From NCBI GenBank assembly GCA_003142535.1, contig PLMQ01000070.1:1-40756 (forward strand): a stretch of 40,756 nucleotides of DNA, read 5' to 3'. Position 1 is the stretch's first letter; each line of letters opens with the position of its first letter. The notes under the pieces are model-generated. The model saw only the letters and a list, made by a program, of their open reading frames with translations, was not told the origin of the DNA and made no database searches. The position numbers and the translations under genes are program-made. Origin of the DNA: Syntrophaceae bacterium. GTDB taxonomy: Bacteria; Desulfobacterota; Syntrophia; Syntrophales; Smithellaceae. Of this stretch, positions 5,869 through 13,245 are shown piece after piece.

Positions 5869-6960
5869 ATGAGTACAACCGGAGAACTGGTAAGTAAGCT
5901 AATACAGGCTTTCATGATAGGAGATAGAGATGCCTTCCGAACAGCCGCCGAGAAATATATTGCTGAAGAACGGCGAAAGAACCATCATATTTTAGCACGC
6001 GACATTGAAAAATTGCTTTTAAATGGTGCGGCAACGACTACTTCGACAAAGACATTATCTCTAATTGGTACACATGCTACAGATTTGCCTCATGATAAGG
6101 AACGCGGTGTCGTATTAGTCGAAGTCATAGATCCAAAGCGAACTCTCGAATCTCTGGTTCTGGCACAGAATGTTCAGCATACTCTCGATACCATTATCCA
6201 AGAGAACCGAAAAATGGATATTTTGCGATCTTATGGACTAAGGCCAGCCTCCAAGATATTGTTCTGCGGACCTCCTGGGTGTGGGAAGACCATTGCGGCG
6301 GAAGCCGTGGCCCAAGCGCTCTATCTGCCGCTTGTTCTGGTCCGATTCGACGCGATTGTCTCTTCATATCTTGGAGAAACCGCCGCAAATCTACGCAAAG
6401 TCTTCGACTTCGTCAGGACTCGCCCGATGGTGGCGCTTTTCGATGAATTTGACGCTATAGGGAAAAGTCGCACCGCCGAAGAAGAGCACGGCGAACTCAA
6501 GCGAGTGGTCAATTCGTTTCTTCAAATGCTGGACGGATTTCGAGGTGAAACGATGATTATCGCAGCAACAAACCATCAGGGCTTACTTGATTCTGCTTTA
6601 TGGCGCCGATTTGACGAAATAGTTTTCTTTGACAGGCCTAACTCCGAAGCCATTCGTGAAGTACTGCTCCGAAACATGAAACAGTTGGGATTGGAACAGG
6701 GCATCGACCTTGAATTGCTGTCACGCGATCTAGCTGGGATGTCTCATGCAGATATCGAACGCGTGGCACTAGACGCCACTAAAGTGGCGGTCTTAGCAGA
6801 CAAGTATCCCATTGATGCTGAGACGCTGAGATCAAGTGCACAGAATCAGAGACGGCGTGTATCTCTCACTAATAATATGACATCCAAGGCTGAAAAACAC
6901 GTCTCGCAGTTCCCCAAAACAGACAAAAAAGACGTACATATTAGACAAGCTAAGGAGTAA
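5869..6960 (+). CDS. ietA: IetA-like AAA+ ATPase of the IetAS system
   Basis: 363 residues. The N-terminal 90 residues are helical, followed by a classical AAA module: Walker A GPPGCGKT at about 134-141, Walker B with DE at 192-193 (ALFDEFDAIG), sensor 1 region IIAATNH and arginine-finger region ALWRRFDE. The C-terminal lid is followed by a polar tail. A lone AAA ATPase directly upstream of a subtilase (3-base gap) is the arrangement of IetAS, first described as a plasmid stability/incompatibility pair on an Agrobacterium Ti plasmid and later as an anti-phage system. In that model the ATPase restrains or activates the protease. The RBS (AGGAAAAGG) is about 8 bases upstream of the chosen ATG. 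Confidence 0.88.
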   Translation: MSTTGELVSKLIQAFMIGDRDAFRTAAEKYIAEERRKNHHILARDIEKLLLNGAATTTSTKTLSLIGTHATDLPHDKERGVVLVEVIDPKRTLESLVLAQNVQHTLDTIIQENRKMDILRSYGLRPASKILFCGPPGCGKTIAAEAVAQALYLPLVLVRFDAIVSSYLGETAANLRKVFDFVRTRPMVALFDEFDAIGKSRTAEEEHGELKRVVNSFLQMLDGFRGETMIIAATNHQGLLDSALWRRFDEIVFFDRPNSEAIREVLLRNMKQLGLEQGIDLELLSRDLAGMSHADIERVALDATKVAVLADKYPIDAETLRSSAQNQRRRVSLTNNMTSKAEKHVSQFPKTDKKDVHIRQAKE

Positions 6961-6963
6961 TCA

Positions 6964-9477
6964 ATGGCAAACAGCCCTCCTGAATCAGACTATCCCCATC
7001 TTCCGCTTCTTCGTGAAGAGAGGAGTGCTGAAAGACGCAAGAAGAAAGGCTTTCCAGGAAATGGTCCTGACCGCGGTGGCCGCTCTGTTTTTTCTCCTCA
7101 ATTGGAAGAAGCAGTAAAAAGTATCATTACAGAAGGCCAATCTAGGCCAGTGCTATTACGGGGATTTCAACCCCACCTTGTCTTTCGAATTCCTTATGCC
7201 GAGGGTACAAGCGTCGACCAGCTTATAGTGAGTTTGCAGGAGCAAACGGGGCTAGAGATCGTAAGCATTGAACCCGACGGAGCTGTGATCGCATTCCGAG
7301 GAGATGTTGATTTGCAGGAATTCAAGGACGCAATTGAGATTTACGAGCGTGGTCCACGGAAAGGCATCAATCCTAAAACAGGCAAGCCGTACGCATCAAC
7401 CAAAATGGATTTTCTAGAGTACATTGAACCACGAGGTATGCGTCTTTGGAAGAAGGAAGATCGCATAGGGCCAAGGCTGATTGAATTGATTGGGCCAAGT
7501 GGTGATGGTATTGGCATGGCGGAGCGGTATGTTGTTGAAGTCGAACTTTGGCATCCCGGTGGTGTCGACCGTGCGACAAGCTTCCTTGAAGAGGTCAAGC
7601 ATTTAGTCGATACGCATCGCCGAGACGGAGAAAGAGTTTTAGACACATTCAGAGGTGCGTTCATTATACTGGTCAAAATCGCTGTATTGGGCGATAAGCT
7701 GAATCGACTTCTCGAAATGGATGTTGTCGCTGAAGTAGATTTACCACCCCGACCAGATTTCGACCCTCTTCAAGTCTCCAATTTCACAGCTCGTGATTGC
7801 CCAACACCACCGCGCCCATCGGCTGATGGGCCGCGCGTTTGTATTATTGACAGTGGCATCACTTCAAATCATCCCTTATTGGCTAACAATGTGGGGTACG
7901 AAGAAGCCATTCTAACTCAAGATCCGTCGCCAGCCGATACACACGGTCATGGCACAATGGTAGCAGGTCTTGCCGTATTCGGCGATGTGCGAGCATGCTA
8001 CGAAGCAGGAAACTTTGCATCGCCAATCACACTATTTAGTGCACGGGTACTCAATGACCGCAACGAATTCGATGAAGACAAGCTTATTGTCAACCAAATG
8101 CGTGAAGCAATTTTAGCTTTCCTTGTACCACCATACAGTTGCCGTGTTTTCAATATTTCCATTGGGAGTGCAATGCCTGCTTTCGATTCAATCCGACCAC
8201 GCCAAACACTTTGGGCTGAGGAACTGGATATTCTTGCACGAGACTTAAAGGTTGTTCTCGTCGTCTCGGCAGGGAACCATGCGGAAGCGGCAGCCAATAA
8301 CGCTGCCGACGCCGAAACTGTGTTACAATCCTATCCTGGCCTGCTATTCAATGCGCGGACCGGCATTTGTGATCCTGCGAGCTCCGCCATATCTGTAACA
8401 GTTGGCGCTCTTGCACAACACAATATACCAGCTCAGGTTAGAGGAGCTAGCGCCAATGACATTGTTCGACCGCTAGCAGCCATAGATGAACCTTCACCTA
8501 TGACCCGAATCGGACCAGGTATCAAAGGTGCGATTAAACCAGAATTTGTACATTATGGTGGCAACTTGGTTTTTCGCGGATTTGGTAACGGTATGAGAAA
8601 CATAGGCTATGATGAACCTGGAACAGCAGTCATGTCATTCTCGAATAGACCAACACAACAATTGTTTTCCTTCTATTGCGGAACGAGTTTTGCCGCACCC
8701 CGCGTGGCACGTCTCGCTGCCTTAGTCGAACATAGTTTACGGATATATCTCAATGAAATCCCTTCATCAAATCTGATTCGTGCAGTGTTGGCAGGTACAG
8801 CGGAAATACCTGATGCTGCAAAAATACGCCTGAGTAACTCAAACGGTGACCATGCGCCAATCAAAGTATGTGGTTACGGTCTGCCATCAGAAAATGACGC
8901 ACTGCGTTCACGCGATCGTCGCGTGACAATGGTTTATCAAGGTGCCATCCAGCTCGACTACTTTGATGTGTTTGCTGTGCCAATTCCAGATGTGTTTCGA
9001 TATGCGCATGGGACGCGTAAAATCATTGTCTCACTTGCATACGATCCACCCGTCAGGCGTCGCAGGCTGGACTATCTTGGAGTCGAGATGGACATTTTCT
9101 TGATACGCGGTAAGACTATCGATGAAATACATGAGGCTTTCGGAAAGCTTCAACCGAACGAAGATGCAGAAGAGGCAATTACAGGGACGGCAAGAATGTC
9201 GCTTGAACCAAAGTCATCTTCACGCAATGGTGGCTACAGTAGGAAAAAGAGCACGCTTCAACGATGTGAATGTGTAATGAAACGGCCTGAAGGCACCAAT
9301 GTTGACTATGGGAACGAATATCACCTTGTTGTCAGATGCGAACGAAAATGGGCGCCCTCTGAAATCGAAACACAGGAGTTTGCCCTGGCCGTGACACTCT
9401 GCGCCGATGATCCTGATCTCTACAACCAAGTTGCTCTTCGAATTCAACAGCGAGTCCGTGCTAGAAGATCGGCATAA
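6964..9477 (+). CDS. ietS: IetS-like subtilisin-family (S8) serine protease
   Basis: 837 residues. The first ~280 residues form an N-terminal domain without a signal peptide, so the enzyme is cytoplasmic, unlike secreted subtilases. The S8 catalytic triad is intact: Asp296 (CIIDSGI), His329 (THGHGTMVAGL) and Ser575 (GTSFAAPRVA), with the oxyanion Asn region at VVSAGNHAE. A C-terminal domain of about 200 residues follows and may hold the regulatory or target-recognition part. It is translated with ietA. In IetAS the protease is the presumed toxic effector; its target is not known from sequence. An alternative reading is a housekeeping AAA/protease pair, but the defence-island setting argues for IetAS. 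Confidence 0.9.
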   Translation: MANSPPESDYPHLPLLREERSAERRKKKGFPGNGPDRGGRSVFSPQLEEAVKSIITEGQSRPVLLRGFQPHLVFRIPYAEGTSVDQLIVSLQEQTGLEIVSIEPDGAVIAFRGDVDLQEFKDAIEIYERGPRKGINPKTGKPYASTKMDFLEYIEPRGMRLWKKEDRIGPRLIELIGPSGDGIGMAERYVVEVELWHPGGVDRATSFLEEVKHLVDTHRRDGERVLDTFRGAFIILVKIAVLGDKLNRLLEMDVVAEVDLPPRPDFDPLQVSNFTARDCPTPPRPSADGPRVCIIDSGITSNHPLLANNVGYEEAILTQDPSPADTHGHGTMVAGLAVFGDVRACYEAGNFASPITLFSARVLNDRNEFDEDKLIVNQMREAILAFLVPPYSCRVFNISIGSAMPAFDSIRPRQTLWAEELDILARDLKVVLVVSAGNHAEAAANNAADAETVLQSYPGLLFNARTGICDPASSAISVTVGALAQHNIPAQVRGASANDIVRPLAAIDEPSPMTRIGPGIKGAIKPEFVHYGGNLVFRGFGNGMRNIGYDEPGTAVMSFSNRPTQQLFSFYCGTSFAAPRVARLAALVEHSLRIYLNEIPSSNLIRAVLAGTAEIPDAAKIRLSNSNGDHAPIKVCGYGLPSENDALRSRDRRVTMVYQGAIQLDYFDVFAVPIPDVFRYAHGTRKIIVSLAYDPPVRRRRLDYLGVEMDIFLIRGKTIDEIHEAFGKLQPNEDAEEAITGTARMSLEPKSSSRNGGYSRKKSTLQRCECVMKRPEGTNVDYGNEYHLVVRCERKWAPSEIETQEFALAVTLCADDPDLYNQVALRIQQRVRARRSA

Positions 9478-9760
9478 TATATGGGTTGCGGAAAACGCTT
9501 ATAAACGAAAAGTAAGGATAAAAGGCGTGGGGTAAAATTTTTGCTTGGCTCATTAGCGATTTCGAATACTACAATTTAAATGGTAATCCTCAATTCTGAA
9601 AAATGTCCACTTCTGAGACTTTGTAGCAACAAACGGTCGAGCTTGGACATGAAAGTGTTCGTAAAATTAAAGAAGGGCTGGGTGTTGGCTAGAATCAATG
9701 CGCTGTCTTCATGGTAAGTATAAATTTTTTGGTAGTGGGTCAGTATGATTTATTTCAATC
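9478..9760. other. Intergenic stretch after ietS, no gene recognised
   Basis: AT-rich, with stops in all frames at short intervals. A small patch at about 9600-9620 (AATGTCCACTT) vaguely recalls insertion-sequence termini, but nothing can be assigned. The promoter of the next gene begins at 9761. Confidence 0.4.
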
Positions 9761-9789
9761 TTGCCATGCTTGAGCGGTAATGCTATATT
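9761..9789 (+). promoter_or_regulatory. Promoter giving a probably leaderless mRNA
   Basis: TTGCCA, 17 bases, TATATT. The predicted start of transcription coincides with the ATG at 9796, and there is no ribosome-binding sequence. Confidence 0.65.
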
Positions 9790-9795
9790 ACAGGC

Positions 9796-10035
9796 ATGAA
9801 AAAAGTAAACTCAAAAGTAAAGCACCCTGAGGTATTCCAGCTTGCTAATACTATTGCAGAAGCGGCTACCGATGAAACAAAGCATGAAGATAAGCCACAA
9901 AAAAACCAAGCCGCCGTTGAACTGGGGCGGCTCGGTGGTTTGAAAGGTGGTAAGGCTAGAGCGGAAAGCCTTTCTGCAAAGAGGCGTAAAGAGATAGCAA
10001 AGAAGGCCGCTCAGGCAAGATGGAAAGATAAATAA
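9796..10035 (+). CDS. Small basic 'GGKARA' protein (histone-H1-like annotation family)
   Basis: 79 residues, strongly basic. The C-terminal half contains AAVELGRLGGLKGGKARA followed by SLSAKRRKEIAKKAAQARW, a motif often annotated as histone-like or RNA-binding and otherwise found at the N-terminus of phage-related proteins. The same motif opens the P63C protein encoded convergently 2 bases away. It probably binds nucleic acid or is a regulator; this is inference. The promoter immediately upstream gives a leaderless message. Confidence 0.7.
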   Translation: MKKVNSKVKHPEVFQLANTIAEAATDETKHEDKPQKNQAAVELGRLGGLKGGKARAESLSAKRRKEIAKKAAQARWKDK

Positions 10036-10037
10036 GG

Positions 10038-11063
10038 TTATAACTCTAAGCCCGGTTCGGGGAATGGTAATTCAAGATTTGCACCCTTTCTTGGTAAAAC
10101 TTTATCTACCATTTTAACAAAACGATTCCACCCGTATCCGTTAGATAGAGCTAACCGCTGAAACATTACTAATGAATGGAGATGTTGAGCTAGTAATGGG
10201 TCTCCTACGTCTTCGGTAAGCCATTGGTGAAGTTTATTTTTTCTTTGTCCTTTATCGTCTTTTGGGCTTTTTTCTTCTAACTTTTTTAGTAAAGTCGGCG
10301 CAATTCTTTCATAAACTAAATCACGCGTATAATACGCTACGACACTAAATCTGTTTTTTTGCATTCCCGGCCATTGCCAGCCTTTGAGTTTATATATATT
10401 TTCATAGAATTCATCTGGAAATTTTTTCGCCCACGCAGCAAGCTCTTTGCGAATAATAATTTCCAGATAGGCTTGTAAAGCATCTTGAGGCCTAACACCT
10501 TGATATTTAGTTGCTTCATCTATCAAGGCTATTAATCCTACAGTCGCAAAGCTTTTCAATAATATTTTACACCGTTGCGCTATATGTAATTGATTAGGAT
10601 TTAAAGAGCCAGATTCTTCCGCATCAATAAAAACAGTGCAAACTTGTGGAAGTAAATCAGCCTTATATCCAATAGCCTCTCTTCCGTTAAGGTTAAAAAT
10701 AATCGGCGTTGAATTCTCTATTAACTCTTCAGATATAAAGGGTTTAAGATTTTTAGCTGTTAAAAAAACAGGTGTCTTGAATTCATCGTCATAACCACGC
10801 CCACCTTTCGCCTTTCCAGTTCTTCCCATTGCCCTTAAAAAAGTAGCGCGTGTTAAAATTCTTCGTCCGTCTTCAAGAACAGCGCATTTAATAATAGAGT
10901 CTCCTATTTTTAAATCTCCTACATGGGTAGCTTTTGGTAAAACTGGTTTACTGTGATCCCACCTTTTTTTAGCAGCTTCCCTTGCAATGTCTTGACGCCT
11001 TTCAGCTGTGAGCTTATCTGCCCTTGCTTTTCCCCCGATAGCCTTACCTTTTATTTCTTCCAT
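10038..11063 (-). CDS. P63C-domain protein with N-terminal GGKARA motif
   Basis: 341 residues from the ATG at 11063, chosen because AAAGGAGGTG lies 7-8 bases before it; a longer open frame upstream runs through an operator-like palindrome and is unlikely. N-terminus: AIGGKARADKLTAERRQDIAREAAKKRW. The middle and C-terminal parts match the P63C domain (WAKKFPDEFYENIYKLKGWQ, then LTEDVGDPLLAQHLHSLV), known from phages and mobile elements with no assigned biochemical role. It is convergent with the 79-residue GGKARA gene and likely autoregulated through the inverted repeat upstream. Confidence 0.8.
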   Translation of the reverse strand: MEEIKGKAIGGKARADKLTAERRQDIAREAAKKRWDHSKPVLPKATHVGDLKIGDSIIKCAVLEDGRRILTRATFLRAMGRTGKAKGGRGYDDEFKTPVFLTAKNLKPFISEELIENSTPIIFNLNGREAIGYKADLLPQVCTVFIDAEESGSLNPNQLHIAQRCKILLKSFATVGLIALIDEATKYQGVRPQDALQAYLEIIIRKELAAWAKKFPDEFYENIYKLKGWQWPGMQKNRFSVVAYYTRDLVYERIAPTLLKKLEEKSPKDDKGQRKNKLHQWLTEDVGDPLLAQHLHSLVMFQRLALSNGYGWNRFVKMVDKVLPRKGANLELPFPEPGLEL

Positions 11064-11084
11064 GCTTACACCTCCTTTAATAAT

Positions 11085-11150
11085 TATGCTTGCAAAGTAA
11101 CAGAAAATAATGTTATTTGCAAGCATAAAATGAAAAATAATGCTTGCATT
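11085..11150. promoter_or_regulatory. Operator-like inverted repeat upstream of the P63C gene
   Basis: TATGCTTGCAAAGTAACA (11085-11102) is mirrored by TGTTATTTGCAAGCATA (11111-11127) with one base deleted, separated by 8 bases. A third half-site TGCTTGCA lies at 11141-11148. The elements occupy the promoter position of the minus-strand gene. Confidence 0.65.
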
Positions 11151-11194
11151 TGCTTTACGCTCAAGTATACTGGTCACAACGAAACAAAGAAAGG

Positions 11195-11320
11195 GTTGAT
11201 TATGAACAAACTGGATATTCCAAAGTTCATCAAACATGGAGAGTAACTCCAGCAATGGAAACGAGGATTAAAGACCACTTGTGGAGCTTAGAAGAAATAG
11301 TAAAATTGACAGCAGGATAG
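11195..11320 (+). pseudogene. Relic of an IS1-like transposase C-terminus
   Basis: The frame ending in TAG at 11318-11320 reads KVHQTWRVTPAMETRIKDHL then WSLEEIVKLTAG, very close to the C-terminal consensus of IS1-type transposases ('.IHkTLRVTPAMeAGitDHvWs.eEi'). There is no start or N-terminal portion. A fragment left by a decayed insertion. Confidence 0.6.
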
Positions 11321-11404
11321 AATAATTTATCCACTTGATTATTCATTAGATAAACTATATTCATAGATATATTTCCTAATCTTTTTGAAATAATTGCCGA
11401 TAAT

Positions 11405-11427
11405 AAAAGTATCATAATGATACTTTT
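11405..11427. promoter_or_regulatory. Operator palindrome upstream of mqsRAC
   Basis: AAAAGTATCAT and ATGATACTTTT are perfect 11-base arms around a single central base. A TTGACA (11432-11437) follows; a matching -10 is not clear-cut because a 17-base spacer would place it against the mqsR ATG. Likely binding site of the MqsA-like antitoxin. Confidence 0.7.
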
Positions 11428-11460
11428 TAGCTTGACAGCCGAGAATTTAGCTAATACATT

Positions 11461-11772
11461 ATGAAAAAAAGACGACCTAGTTATGACCTCCAAGAGCTAA
11501 AAGAGCTTCTTACAAAAGAAGAAACTCGTGAGGTTATGCAAAGAGATCGGCAAGAAGCTGTTAGGCTTGGATATGCCGATGAAGAAGAGATGGTCAAAAG
11601 AGCTTTAAAACTTCGGCCCGAAGAATTTGATAAAACAATGCCCTCTGATAGATTTTCTAATCTTATGCAGGATGTGTACTTTACCTATGATAAGACAAAG
11701 AAGCTTTACATAAAGTTGCAAAAATCTTTTAACGGGAAAGCTATTATTATATCTTTTAAGGAGACGCGATGA
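11461..11772 (+). CDS. mqsR: MqsR-like mRNA interferase toxin
   Basis: 103 residues. It follows MqsR (about 98 residues) throughout: MKKRRPSYDL at the N-terminus, ALKLRPEEFDKTMPSD, the conserved LMQDVY motif, LYIKLQK and the terminal IISFKE. MqsR is a RelE-fold endoribonuclease that cleaves mRNA, classically at GCU-type sites. It is the first gene of a three-gene unit in which the toxin precedes the antitoxin, and its stop overlaps the mqsA start by 4 bases, so translation is coupled. Confidence 0.9.
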   Translation: MKKRRPSYDLQELKELLTKEETREVMQRDRQEAVRLGYADEEEMVKRALKLRPEEFDKTMPSDRFSNLMQDVYFTYDKTKKLYIKLQKSFNGKAIIISFKETR

Positions 11773-12272
11773 ACAGCGAAGATTGCCAATGTCCAATATG
11801 TGGTCATGATGGATTGAATAAGAAAGTAGTAACAGAAAAATTTGAATATAAAGGGGAAACATTCGATTATCCCAATTACGTTATTTATCAGTGCCCTTCC
11901 TGCAAAGAAGCGGTTGTTGATAAAAAGTCAATGAAAGAATCGGGTCGTGCTATACGTGATTTTTACAGGCAGGTTGATGGTCTGCTTACTTCAAAAGAAA
12001 TATATAGAATAAGAAAATTTAAATTATGTTTAACTCAAGATAAGGCATCTGAAGTTTTGGGGGGGGGAGCAAAAAGCTTTGCCCGATATGAAAATAACGA
12101 AGTTATTCAAAGTAAACCAATGGATAATCTTCTTCGTATCCTAGATGCTGATCCATCTAAGCTTGGTCTTATCGAGGAAAAAGAAGAAGTAGAAAAGGCG
12201 TCTATGGTTATAACATTTCCACTGAATTACAATCCTCGTAAAATAAATGAGATGGAAGTAAATTATGCCTGA
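11769..12272 (+). CDS. mqsA: MqsA-like antitoxin with C-terminal chaperone-addiction extension
   Basis: 167 residues. The zinc-binding N-terminus has two CxxC pairs (CPIC near residue 8, CPSC near 43), with an FEYKGETF strand between them. The C-terminal HTH reads LTQDKASEVLGGGAKSFARYENNEV and binds DNA in MqsA. E. coli MqsA is about 131 residues; this protein has roughly 35 extra, ending FPLNYNPRKINEMEVNYA. In toxin-antitoxin-chaperone systems such a tail (ChAD) makes antitoxin folding depend on a SecB-like chaperone, and such a gene follows directly. A run of eight Gs at 12060-12067 inside the HTH codes for Gly-Gly and is a possible slippage site. Confidence 0.9.
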   Translation: MNSEDCQCPICGHDGLNKKVVTEKFEYKGETFDYPNYVIYQCPSCKEAVVDKKSMKESGRAIRDFYRQVDGLLTSKEIYRIRKFKLCLTQDKASEVLGGGAKSFARYENNEVIQSKPMDNLLRILDADPSKLGLIEEKEEVEKASMVITFPLNYNPRKINEMEVNYA

Positions 12273-12744
12273 TATGTACAACTTTATCTTTAAAGAATTA
12301 CAAATTCTTTCCATGCATTTTGAATTGAAAACAGATAAAATATATAAGAATACAAAAAATATTCTTATTTCGTCTACTCTAAATTTAAGGCACGATATAA
12401 TAAAGGATGATAAACATCTGCGAGTATTTATGAAACTAGATATTTGCGGAGAAGATTTACCTTTTTCATTAAATATAGAGGTCGGCGGATTGTTTGTTTT
12501 TTCTGTAAAGCTTAAAATTGGACAACCTTTAGAAAAGATTGCTAATATAAACTGTGCTGCTATAATGTTTCCTTATTTACGGGAAACCGTATCGGATATA
12601 ACCAGAAGAGCAAATTTGCCTCCGCTTTATCTACCCCCTATGAACTTTGTAGAGCTTTATAACAATAAACTTGCTGGGAAAAAGAGGAAAAATTCAACAG
12701 CTGAAATTAACAAAAAAATCTCTCATACAAAAGTGAACAATTAG
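12265..12744 (+). CDS. mqsC: SecB-like chaperone of the MqsRAC (TAC) module
   Basis: 159 residues. The fold pattern is SecB-like: alternating beta strands (LNLRHDIIKDD, LRVFMKLDIC, SLNIEVGGLFVFSV), then a helix with AAIMFPYLRETVSDITRRA and LPPLYLPPMNFVELY, matching the SecB 'lfPyaRe.is.l..r.gfPpl.l.Pinf..ly' block. It overlaps the mqsA end by 8 bases. In TAC systems this solitary SecB-like protein protects the antitoxin by binding its ChAD tail; MqsRAC has been reported as an anti-phage module. The C-terminal tail is basic. Confidence 0.88.
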   Translation: MPDMYNFIFKELQILSMHFELKTDKIYKNTKNILISSTLNLRHDIIKDDKHLRVFMKLDICGEDLPFSLNIEVGGLFVFSVKLKIGQPLEKIANINCAAIMFPYLRETVSDITRRANLPPLYLPPMNFVELYNNKLAGKKRKNSTAEINKKISHTKVNN

Positions 12745-12776
12745 TTTCAAACTGACATCTTGATAATCAGATCTTA

Positions 12777-12865
12777 CCCCAAAAATGTAGACACCCTCAC
12801 ACAACATTTTTCAGCCAATTATTTTCGTAATCAGCCGGGGAAATGTAATCTAGTTTTGAGTGAAC
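12777..12865 (-). pseudogene. Relic of an IS3-family OrfB C-terminus with IS end
   Basis: Read on the minus strand the fragment gives VHSKLDYISPADYENNWLKN, then VV and a TGA at 12797-12799. This is the standard IS3-family transposase ending ('RpHS.LgyisPaeyE'). It is followed by GGTGTCTACATTTTTGGGG, which looks like an IS3-type terminal repeat. Everything upstream of the last 22 codons is gone, and the break at about 12866 is directly before the GIY-YIG gene. Confidence 0.75.
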
Positions 12866-12880
12866 GAGTAATTATAAAAT

Positions 12881-13132
12881 ATGAAATATTCGTGGGTTTT
12901 TTATGTCTTGTGCTGTTCTGATGGTAAGTGTTATACGGGTGTTACCAATAATATTGAAAAGAGGGTGAATGCTCACAATGCTGGTGAAGCATCGAAGTTT
13001 ACACGGTCAAGGTTACCGTTAAAGTTATTGGCTGTGAGTAGATTCATGAAAAAGGAAGATGCCTATCGGATGGAATATAGAATCAAGAAGCTGCAAAGAG
13101 ATAAGAAGTTGCAGGCATTAAGGGAAGGGTAG
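12881..13132 (+). CDS. GIY-YIG domain protein (YhbQ/UPF0213-like)
   Basis: 83 residues, a single GIY-YIG fold. Here the GIY and YIG strands read WVFYVLCC and CYTGVTN; then the conserved Arg (NNIEKRVNAHN), the KFTRSRLPLKLL block, and the helix with the catalytic Glu in AYRMEYRIKKL. Small free-standing members of this group are typical bacterial accessory genes of unclear role. There is no obvious strong RBS before the ATG. It sits immediately next to an IS3 relic and 90 bases upstream of the restriction cluster, which has its own promoter. Confidence 0.88.
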   Translation: MKYSWVFYVLCCSDGKCYTGVTNNIEKRVNAHNAGEASKFTRSRLPLKLLAVSRFMKKEDAYRMEYRIKKLQRDKKLQALREG

Positions 13133-13168
13133 GGGGTAGAAGCATTTGTTTCTTTCTGAAGTCTGTAT

Positions 13169-13197
13169 TTGACATGCCCTGTCGGAACGTGTAGATT
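13169..13197 (+). promoter_or_regulatory. Promoter of the type III restriction cluster
   Basis: TTGACA, 17 bases, TAGATT, about 50 bases before the helicase start. Co-directional short gaps between the next four genes suggest one transcript. Confidence 0.65.
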
Positions 13198-13245
13198 TCT
13201 TTACGCCATTTTCAAATAACAGAGGTGGTCGGAAGAATCTCCCTG

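Noticed and set aside
9478-9795. Possible IS21-like terminus or resolvase tail after ietS
   Set aside because: Only a few bases (AATGTCCACTT) and short peptide stretches are suggestive; no continuous similarity can be followed.
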